Of a stretch of 64,000 bases of DNA, positions 48,261-54,868 are shown piece after piece. Every line of letters starts with the position of its first letter. Within the stretch, counting starts at the first letter, position 1. A model generated the notes under the pieces. It worked only from the letters and a program-made list of their open reading frames with translations. It made no database searches and was not told the DNA's origin. The stretch comes from Vibrio xiamenensis. Its GTDB lineage: Bacteria > Pseudomonadota > Gammaproteobacteria > Enterobacterales > Vibrionaceae. The translations under genes and the position numbers were made by a program. Location: the NCBI RefSeq assembly GCF_900100015.1, contig NZ_FNDD01000006.1:1-64000 (forward strand). The letters run 5' to 3'.

Positions 48261-49466
48261 ATGAAACTAATTAAATTCAAATATCTTCCGTTTGCAGTGG
48301 CCCTTGCGAGTTCGAGCGCTACTGCAGCCAATTATGCAATCGAAGCTCGTGGCGATGCGATGGGCGGTGTTGGGGTTGTGTCCGCAAATTTTTTGACCGC
48401 ACCTTTTTACAACCCAGCACTTACTGCTATTTATCGTCGTAATGACGATGTCGGTATGATTTTGCCGAGTGTGGGGGTGAGCTATAACGATGAAGAGCAG
48501 GTGATCGATAGCTTTGAGTCGATCGCGGATCAAATTACGTCTTTCTACGATTCACCGAGCACAGCAGGCGCAACTGAATTGCAGCAGAGCCTAGATGATA
48601 TCAACGGTGATACCGTCAACCTAGAATTAGGTGGTGTGGTTTCCTTTGCTATCCCGAATCAGTACATTGCGATGAATGTATTTGGTAAAGCGTACCTACA
48701 AGCCGTCGTGCAACCTGATATGTATAATGGTGCGAATACAGGCGACAGTGACGTTGATATTGCGGTAAACGCAGAGCTCAGTACGGTTAATGCTGTTTCT
48801 ATCGGTGTGACAGAGGCTGGTATTTCACTGGCAAAATACCAAAACTTTTTAGGCCAACATATAGCATTAGGTATTTCGCCGAAAATTCAGCGTATCTATA
48901 CGCTGGTGTATAACACCGACTTTGCAAATTTCAGTATTGATAACATAGCCGAAAACCGTACTGGTGAAACCATGTTTAACATGGATGCGGGCATGATATG
49001 GTTTTATGGTCCGTTTCGCGTCGGTCTATCCGGGACTAATCTGATTTCGCGAGATATCGAAACTAAAACGATTAGTAAAACACTAACTGCAAGTGATCCA
49101 TCATCAACATCTCGCGACATTAATCTTTCATACTATTACAAAATGCGTCCGCAATTTACAGTTGGCGCCGGTATTGTTGCTGACTACTTTACGCTAAGTG
49201 TGGATTATGATTTACGTGAAGAGGACCGCTTCACGAGCTTTGATGACAATAAGCAAATGTTACGAGTTGGCGGCGAAGTGGATTTATTACGTCAATTAAA
49301 ATTCCGCGCAGGTTGGAACCGTAACTTAGCATACACTGACAGTGAAGACACATTAACTGCTGGTCTTGGTATCAACTTGCTTGGCTTGGTGCAACTGGAT
49401 GTTGGTGCGAGCTATACCAACGCCGATGCAATGGGCGCATACGTAAACTTCCTCGCGAGCTACTAG
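48261..49466 (+). CDS. vxrD: TraF-like (TraF_2) outer-membrane protein VxrD-like
   Basis: The 401-residue product has a signal peptide (cleavage near residue 23, before NYAIEARGDAMGG) and the family motif APFYNPALTAIYRRND. Repeated beta patterns continue to the C-terminus, which ends NFLASY. It is a paralogue of the protein at 2100-3245, with similar length and shared opening motifs. The family name implies conjugation, but operon context links it to VxrAB. It lies 61 bases after vxrC and before a hairpin and vxrE. Confidence 0.88.
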   Translation: MKLIKFKYLPFAVALASSSATAANYAIEARGDAMGGVGVVSANFLTAPFYNPALTAIYRRNDDVGMILPSVGVSYNDEEQVIDSFESIADQITSFYDSPSTAGATELQQSLDDINGDTVNLELGGVVSFAIPNQYIAMNVFGKAYLQAVVQPDMYNGANTGDSDVDIAVNAELSTVNAVSIGVTEAGISLAKYQNFLGQHIALGISPKIQRIYTLVYNTDFANFSIDNIAENRTGETMFNMDAGMIWFYGPFRVGLSGTNLISRDIETKTISKTLTASDPSSTSRDINLSYYYKMRPQFTVGAGIVADYFTLSVDYDLREEDRFTSFDDNKQMLRVGGEVDLLRQLKFRAGWNRNLAYTDSEDTLTAGLGINLLGLVQLDVGASYTNADAMGAYVNFLASY

Positions 49467-49492
49467 TAATTAGCTGTCATTTATAATACATT

Positions 49493-49515
49493 CACCCCTC
49501 AATTTTTGAGGGGTG
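49493..49515 (+). promoter_or_regulatory. Hairpin enclosing the vxrE ribosome binding site
   Basis: CACCCCTCAA (49493-49502) pairs with TTGAGGGGTG (49506-49515) around TTT. The 3' arm holds GAGGGG, the only good ribosome binding site for the ATG at 49520, and TTTT follows. The structure could be a leaky terminator, or could mask translation of vxrE until melted. Confidence 0.75.
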
Positions 49516-49519
49516 TTTT

Positions 49520-49675
49520 ATGTTTGATGATCTATCATTAACTCACGAAGAGCAGCAAAAAGCCGTAGAAGAAATTCAAAAACTGATGGCTGAAGGTATG
49601 AGTACCGCACAAGCGATAAAAGTTGTTGCAGAGCAAATCCGCTTGAATGCTCAGGCAGAAAACAAACAACAGTAG
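49520..49675 (+). CDS. vxrE: UPF0181 (YoaH-like) protein VxrE-like
   Basis: This 51-residue protein reads [20 protein letters not shown], then [20 protein letters not shown], the UPF0181 pattern seen in E. coli YoaH. It is soluble and helical, with no known activity. The ATG at 49520 is preceded by GAGGGG, which is buried in a hairpin. In V. cholerae the last gene of the vxr operon is a protein of this family, so it completes a five-gene vxrABCDE set here. The frame is too short for most ORF filters. Confidence 0.85.
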   Translation: MFDDLSLTHEEQQKAVEEIQKLMAEGMSTAQAIKVVAEQIRLNAQAENKQQ

Positions 49676-50717
49676 TAGAGAATGGAGTAGGGAGCTGCTT
49701 CATTTTTTATCTCCTTAAACGCACTATAACTAACTTAATTTAAAATCATTATATTATTCTGCACTACAAAACCGAGAACACCGTAGAAAACATCAAAAAG
49801 ATTCTTGAGCTAGAATGGTTTAAGGTTATATTTTTCAATAGGTTAATACGATATATAATTCTAATTCCGCTATAGGACCTCGTCTGTATGTAATTTTATT
49901 ACAGGATAACTGAGTAACCATGTAGAAATTTAGACCTCTAGCTTACCAAAGGCGCTGGAGAGATTTGTGACAATGTCACTCTAATTTTAACCAGTTGGAC
50001 GTGCCTATGTGGTTAAGTAAAATGGACAATTAACACATGGCATATGTGCACGAAATAGCGGCAGACGAACATCACTTGAGTAACACAGAATCCAAAAATT
50101 TTTGTCATGCGTTGAACACAAAACTTGATTGAATCCCGAGCCATTTAGCCAATCTTCAACATTTATCATCTTCCTTAAAACTCGCGGGCATCATAAACCC
50201 TACATCAATGTTTAATCACTAAATCTACAAGGCCGCCATTTATTCAGAGCTTCTGCTTAGAGACTTTGGATAAAACAACGGGATAATAGTAAGATTCCGA
50301 TTTAGCGATGCATTAGCTTAAAATGTCTTAGATTTTTGAAGCTTCAGTCACTCAGAATCAGAAAGTTACTCAGATTCTGCCTAGATAAGCCCGGCGCAAG
50401 CCCATGTAACATAAATTACATTAGTGCGTATTATCTATCTTATGTTAAATGTTATATGTGCAAGCCAATCCATGTTTAGCCAACGCATCACTTGGTCTAA
50501 CAAGCATTTACTCCCTACTTGCCACCGCAGATATCAATTAAACATAACCGTTATTTACCATAAAATAGCTAATAATCAGTTGTTAATCTGCGAATCACAA
50601 CCTAGCTTATTAGCCTTTAATAAGGCTTATAAATATCCATTAGCGTATTTTAAATTTTGCTTTTCACATCATTCAAATGACGATACTTTGTATCAAACCC
50701 TCCCATATACAGTTAAA
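49676..50717. other. AT-rich region without a supported gene
   Basis: About one kilobase with no convincing coding frame. It is AT-rich and has no strong ribosome binding site. The largest frame (50424-50732, plus) has no family resemblance and is not called. No clear repeats or RNA genes were recognised. It borders a truncated glycosidase fragment, so it may be a decayed remnant of acquired DNA. Confidence 0.55.
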
Positions 50718-51022
50718 GCGCTATGGCGGTAATGGCTCAGCGATAGACGGAACTGAATTCGCTTGCCAGATGCAAGTCGCTGCGACTGGCGATTCTCAAT
50801 ACGCAAAACACCTAGCGATGATCAGTGCACAAGAAGGCAAAGCACTTGGTGTTAACTGGACGTTTGCGCCAGTTGTTGATATCGATATTAATCCCCACAA
50901 TCCAATCACAAATGTAAGGACCTTTGGTAGCAATGGTGACACCGTAACACTATTCGCAAAGCAATATGTCCAAGAGATGGTTGAACAAAATATGGCAACA
51001 TCACCCAAACATTTCCGCGGTT
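50718..51022 (+). pseudogene. Truncated family 3 glycoside hydrolase fragment
   Basis: The plus-strand frame here has about 100 residues that look like the middle of a GH3 enzyme: YGGNGSAIDGTEFACQMQVA, then EGKALGVNWTFAPVVDIDIN, NPITNVRTFGSN, and KHFRG where active enzymes have KHFPGHG. No N-terminal part, signal peptide or catalytic Asp region is present, and the frame beyond is foreign: it runs into the yciH terminator and, in antisense, into yciH. I treat it as a remnant of a once complete gene. The window has no intact GH3 gene. Confidence 0.78.
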
Positions 51023-51034
51023 CTTGCCATATAA

Positions 51035-51058
51035 AAAGCCTCGCAACTGCGAGGCTTT
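51035..51058 (-). terminator. Intrinsic terminator after yciH
   Basis: AAAGCCTCGC (51035-51044) pairs with GCGAGGCTTT (51049-51058) around AACT. On the minus strand it lies about 20 bases after the yciH stop and is followed by a T-run. Confidence 0.9.
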
Positions 51059-51078
51059 ATCATTTTGACTCTGTTAAA

Positions 51079-51390
51079 TCAGCCGCCGGCCAATTTAACG
51101 GTGTGACCTTTTTTCTCGAGATGTGCTTTGATTTTATCTCGAGCATCACCTTGGATTTCTATAGTGCCATCTTTGACGGAACCACCACAACCACAGACTT
51201 TTTTCAGTTCTGCTGCAAGCAGTTTTAATGGCGCGTCATCAAGATCTAGCCCAGTAACAATGCACACACCTTTGCCTTTACGGCCTTTGGTTTGACGTTG
51301 GATGCGCACGATGCCGTCGCCTTTCTCTCGTGCTACTTTTTGCTCTTGTGGCTTAATACGTCCGGTTTCGGTGGAATATACTAATGTCAT
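51079..51390 (-). CDS. yciH: SUI1-family protein YciH
   Basis: This 103-residue protein is a bacterial relative of eukaryotic initiation factor eIF1 (SUI1). The conserved core is KGRKGKGVCIVTGLDL, LLAAELKKVCGCGGSVKDG and IEIQGDARDKIKAHLEKKG. The ATG at 51390 after AAAGAAAG was chosen; a TTG two codons earlier is possible. E. coli YciH affects fidelity of translation initiation. It is transcribed with the DUF3319 gene, which ends seven bases upstream. Confidence 0.93.
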   Translation of the reverse strand: MTLVYSTETGRIKPQEQKVAREKGDGIVRIQRQTKGRKGKGVCIVTGLDLDDAPLKLLAAELKKVCGCGGSVKDGTIEIQGDARDKIKAHLEKKGHTVKLAGG

Positions 51391-51397
51391 ATGCAAA

Positions 51398-51772
51398 TTA
51401 CTTTCTTTGTTTAACGGCTTGTTGCTGAGCCACTAAGTATGCCTCTATATGCTTTTGGATAGCAAGTTTTCCCCCTTTGAGTAACTTGCCTTGAAAGAAG
51501 CAATACCAAGCATTTGCATCACCAGTATCGTTTTTCAGTACGTGGCCATGGAAATCTTCTTGAGCGGCTTGTGGCGTTTCTTTACGCTTAGGCGCAAGCG
51601 CGCCAAACTCTTTTGGATCAATGATACTTGCAGTATCACAAAACCAATCAATGCTTTTTTTGACCGCAGGCATCGTCCCGGAGAGCGTGTGTTTTTTGAT
51701 CCTAACTTGCCACTCATCCTTTGATGAGCCGACAGTCGCTAAGGTAAAACCGCGATAAGTTGCAACAGGCAT
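51398..51772 (-). CDS. DUF3319 family protein
   Basis: The 124-residue protein opens MPVATYRGFTLATVGSSKDEWQVRIKKH, typical of the vibrio DUF3319 family as I remember it. It is basic, rich in Lys and Gln at the C-terminus, and has no signal peptide or membrane segment. The end is AYLVAQQQAVKQRK. Function unknown. It forms an operon with yciH and is divergent from the tyrosine recombinase gene about 100 bases away. V. cholerae has the same pair at this place. Confidence 0.75.
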   Translation of the reverse strand: MPVATYRGFTLATVGSSKDEWQVRIKKHTLSGTMPAVKKSIDWFCDTASIIDPKEFGALAPKRKETPQAAQEDFHGHVLKNDTGDANAWYCFFQGKLLKGGKLAIQKHIEAYLVAQQQAVKQRK

Positions 51773-51873
51773 AATAATAATCTGCTAAATCAATAGTTAA
51801 TTTTAATGATAATCCGATATCATGTGTTATCAAGTTTCTCGGATGAAATCAGAAGATTCTTAGGAAAACCGCG

Positions 51874-52839
51874 ATGAGGAAAATCATTCCCGAACTCACA
51901 GATAAAGATCTGGTTGCTCGTTTCATCACGCAGCTCAACCAGCAAGCGACGCAAGAGATTCTTGATGAGCTCACGGCCAATCAATATTCTCACAATTCAT
52001 TGCTTGCTATGGTAAAAGACTGGAACTTGTTTCATGAATTTTGCACCCTTAAGCAAGTCACAGCCCTTCCTGCATCAGTCACAGCCGTGCGTCTCTTTAT
52101 TGAACATGAGGCCAGTCGACGGAAATACTCAACAATTAGACGTTACGTTGTCACTATAGGTTTAATTCACCGTATTCTAGCGTTAAAAGACCCGACATCC
52201 AACCCTCAAGTGCTTCATACTATGAACTTTTATCGCGCTGAGAAGAAAAATGATGCTAAAGACACCGTGGCGTTTGAAAAGAAACATTTAGAAAAGCTTA
52301 ATCACAGGTTGTGTCATTCTCAACACGCTTCCGATATAAGAAATTTGGCGGTGTATTTTTTGATGTTTGAATGCGCACTTAAACGATCCGAACTCAAACA
52401 ACTCACCCTGGCAGATATGCATGTCGATGATGAAAACACCATTGCAATTCAAATTGGCAGCCAAACTTACCCCTTGTCTGTAGACGCGGTGACGGCATTA
52501 AAAAATTGGTGTGAGTTATTGCCAAGCCTTACTCCTGACACTCCGCTATTTTCAGCCATTGATCGACACGGCAATATCAAATCAACCGCATTAGATGATT
52601 CATCCATCTATCGAATACAACGGGCAGCAAGTACCATGCTGGGATTGGAAGTGTGGTTTTCAGGCCAATCGTCGCGAGTTGGCAAAGTAAAAGATCTCGC
52701 AAAACAAGGGCTAAAACTAAAAGAAATCCAGTTCTATGGTCGGTGGTTGAGCCCTGCAATGCCCTATCAATATTTGGGTGATAAAGGCAATGCAGAAGCT
52801 GAAATGGTGGTATTTAAACGCTTTAAACCTATCGATTAA
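51874..52839 (+). CDS. Tyrosine-recombinase-like protein with substituted catalytic residues
   Basis: This 321-residue protein has an N-terminal SAM-like DNA-binding domain (about 25-120) and a C-terminal tyrosine recombinase domain. The first catalytic Arg position reads FECALKRSELKQL, where family members have LRxSEL; so Lys stands where Arg is expected, with Arg next to it. The second motif reads FSGQSSRVG in place of the usual SGHSxRxG, so the His is Gln while the Arg remains. Trp in YGRW and the nucleophile Tyr in MPYQYLG are kept. Activity is therefore doubtful. AGGAAAA precedes the ATG. No att sites or mobile genes flank it, and it sits in an otherwise conserved vibrio neighbourhood. 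Confidence 0.85.
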   Translation: MRKIIPELTDKDLVARFITQLNQQATQEILDELTANQYSHNSLLAMVKDWNLFHEFCTLKQVTALPASVTAVRLFIEHEASRRKYSTIRRYVVTIGLIHRILALKDPTSNPQVLHTMNFYRAEKKNDAKDTVAFEKKHLEKLNHRLCHSQHASDIRNLAVYFLMFECALKRSELKQLTLADMHVDDENTIAIQIGSQTYPLSVDAVTALKNWCELLPSLTPDTPLFSAIDRHGNIKSTALDDSSIYRIQRAASTMLGLEVWFSGQSSRVGKVKDLAKQGLKLKEIQFYGRWLSPAMPYQYLGDKGNAEAEMVVFKRFKPID

Positions 52840-52860
52840 ATACTTTTTGTTGCGGGGTAA

Positions 52861-53853
52861 TCAAAGTGACGTTGTCACGCAACTTGCGAGAAATTCGTGA
52901 AAACGATGGCCATTATTTTCCAGCATTTTAGGGAACATTGATATCGGAGTCATACCTGGGAACGTATTGACTTCGTTTAGATAAATATCGCCTTCTGGCG
53001 TCATAAAGAAATCGATACGAGACAAATGACGAAGTTTCATTTGCTTAAATACCGTCTCACTATAGCCACGAATGGTTTCGATTTGCTCAGCGGTTAAGCC
53101 TTGCGCTTCAACATCTGTGGTCGAATGACTGTCCGCGCTGTATTTTTCTTCGTAAGTATAAAAGGCACCTTCCGGAGCTTTGACTTCGCCAGGTTTAGTA
53201 ATGAACAACTCACCACCAATTTCATAGGCTGCAACTTCGAGCTCGCGCGGCTTGATTGCTTTCTCAACCAGAACTTGATCAGAAAAAGAAAATGCATTGT
53301 TGATGGCGTCGCCAAGCTGTGACAACTCAGTCACTTTATAGCAGCCCACCGATGAGCCTTGTCTGGCCGCTTTGACAAATATTGCGCCCCAATCAGACAG
53401 CGCTTGCTTGCATCGTTCAAATGCAGCGTCATCATTGCTCGTCAAAAACAGGTAAGGCGTATTGGCAATACCAAGCGCGTCATACCAAAGTTTTGATGTA
53501 ATTTTGTTAAAACTGTTGGTGCTCGCTTCAGCACCGCAACCAAGATAAGGAATCCCCGCCAGTTCAAGCATTGACTGGATATCGCCAGTTTCGCCCGGAA
53601 ACCCGTGAATGCAAGGGACAACAAAATCGATGTGTACCGTGCTATCTGCATAATTCAGCGTGCCACTATTGGTATCTAAATAGGCGAGTTCGTCTTGTTC
53701 GGTGTGCCAGCCATCCTTCTTCATTTCAACGCGAATGACTTCGAAATCAGCGGTTTTTTCCAACTGCTGTTGAATGAAATTGGCGGAAACCAGTGAAACT
53801 TCGTGCTCAGAAGAGCCACCGCCGCACAGTAATAGAATGGTTGTTTGAGTCAT
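52861..53853 (-). CDS. ddl: D-alanine--D-alanine ligase
   Basis: Ddl joins two D-alanines with ATP for peptidoglycan precursors. From the ATG at 53853, preceded by GGAAAG, the product has 330 residues. It is an ATP-grasp enzyme: LLLCGGGSSEHEVSLVSA is the opening, VVPCIHGFPGETGDIQSML and PYLGCGAEASTNSFNK give substrate and metal sites, and YLNEVNTFPGMTPISMFPKML holds late catalytic residues. A frame five codons longer has no site. It lies 20 bases from the convergent recombinase end. Neighbouring vxr and SPOR genes also concern the cell wall. Confidence 0.96.
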   Translation of the reverse strand: MTQTTILLLCGGGSSEHEVSLVSANFIQQQLEKTADFEVIRVEMKKDGWHTEQDELAYLDTNSGTLNYADSTVHIDFVVPCIHGFPGETGDIQSMLELAGIPYLGCGAEASTNSFNKITSKLWYDALGIANTPYLFLTSNDDAAFERCKQALSDWGAIFVKAARQGSSVGCYKVTELSQLGDAINNAFSFSDQVLVEKAIKPRELEVAAYEIGGELFITKPGEVKAPEGAFYTYEEKYSADSHSTTDVEAQGLTAEQIETIRGYSETVFKQMKLRHLSRIDFFMTPEGDIYLNEVNTFPGMTPISMFPKMLENNGHRFHEFLASCVTTSL

Positions 53854-54012
53854 TAATTGTCTTTCCATTAGACTAAGGAATTAGGACGATAATCCAATCA
53901 TAATCAATTAGAGGCTAACTTACACGGCTTTCACCCCGGAAAAGCGTGCTCTTGCTACCAATTGATGGGTTAATAAACGAATTGGTTCGAAAACTAACGT
54001 TAACGTAACAAA

Positions 54013-54032
54013 AAAGGGGCCAACGCCCCTTT
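54013..54032 (-). terminator. Intrinsic terminator after the SPOR lipoprotein gene
   Basis: AAAGGGGC (54013-54020) pairs with GCCCCTTT (54025-54032) around CAAC, followed on the minus strand by a T-run. It is 21 bases past the gene's stop. Confidence 0.9.
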
Positions 54033-54053
54033 TCTACTCTTACGAATTCTCGC

Positions 54054-54650
54054 TTAGTTCAATTTGTTAAGCGTTGGAAATTCAGAGTTTTTGATCTTAT
54101 CGATGCTCTTAGCAAATGGCTTTAGAGCTTGAAAATCTGCAGGAAGCTGAGAAATCGCACGTTCAGCTTCAACGCGAGTTGCGTAATCACCGTAAAGCAC
54201 AGTATACCATTTCGTGCCGTTCACCACTTTGTAGTTTTCCCAAATAGGCTCACCCGTTGCTGGCAATTTTTGTACGAAACGATCGACTTTGGCTTGAGAG
54301 CCGACTGCAACAACCTGAATGGTGTAGCCAAAACGTGGGTTACTTGCCACTTGCTTAGGTGTTGGCGCCGTAATAGTGGTCACTGCTGGTTCACTTTGTG
54401 GCTCAGCTTTTTGCACATTAATAGTCGGTTGAGCTTGTTCTTCCGGCATAGCTACCACAGTCGGTTCAACGTTTTGTTCTTCAACACCGTCTGCTGGGCC
54501 TGCCGTAGTAGAAACAACTGGCTGTACCATGCTGGTGTCTGCGCTCTGATAATCTTCTTGGTAGCTCTCAGAAGTTACGTCTGTTGTGTAATCTGGAGAG
54601 ACACATGCAGAGAGTAAAGCCGATAGACCGACGATTGCTATTTTTTTCAT
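54054..54650 (-). CDS. SPOR-domain lipoprotein
   Basis: The 198-residue product has a lipoprotein signal peptide with lipobox LSAC, Cys16 being the lipidated residue after MKKIAIVGLSALLSA. An acidic, Pro- and Glu-rich stretch (about 20-105) acts as a linker. The C-terminus (about 108-185) reads FGYTIQVVAVGSQAKVDRFV and KWYTVLYGDYATRVEAERA, the SPOR fold that binds denuded peptidoglycan. It probably acts at the division site or in wall remodelling. It is a single gene between ddl and patZ. Confidence 0.88.
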   Translation of the reverse strand: MKKIAIVGLSALLSACVSPDYTTDVTSESYQEDYQSADTSMVQPVVSTTAGPADGVEEQNVEPTVVAMPEEQAQPTINVQKAEPQSEPAVTTITAPTPKQVASNPRFGYTIQVVAVGSQAKVDRFVQKLPATGEPIWENYKVVNGTKWYTVLYGDYATRVEAERAISQLPADFQALKPFAKSIDKIKNSEFPTLNKLN

Positions 54651-54868
54651 GGGTAATCACACGCCTTATGTAGAAATTACTTTAAATCATGCCGTTAGAG
54701 CCAATTAGAATCAAGCAAACAGGTAAAATATATGTCAGCACATTGTGATTTGAGGCACAAAGTCTCTTTTCTAGCTGTATATCGAATGAAACCCGATTGA
54801 ATTATCACAGTAAAGCACAACTTTATTGAATATTCTTACTGGTATTGCGTCTCAAATGGTGCTTAAGC

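Noticed and set aside
50471-50530. Sequence GTCTAACAAGC with following pyrimidine-rich stretch, considered as an integron attC (VCR-like) remnant
   Set aside because: Only a loose match to an attC end; no paired inverse core or cassette array nearby.
50424-50732. 102-residue plus-strand ORF in the AT-rich gap
   Set aside because: No ribosome binding site, no recognisable family and AT-driven composition; it runs out of frame with the GH3 fragment.
52864-52878. AAAGTGACGTTGTCAC near the ddl end, similar to AAAGTGACGTGGTCAC at 57641-57656, considered as a repeated regulatory site
   Set aside because: The first lies within ddl coding sequence and the second overlaps a stop codon and hairpin; two copies are not enough to support a shared site.
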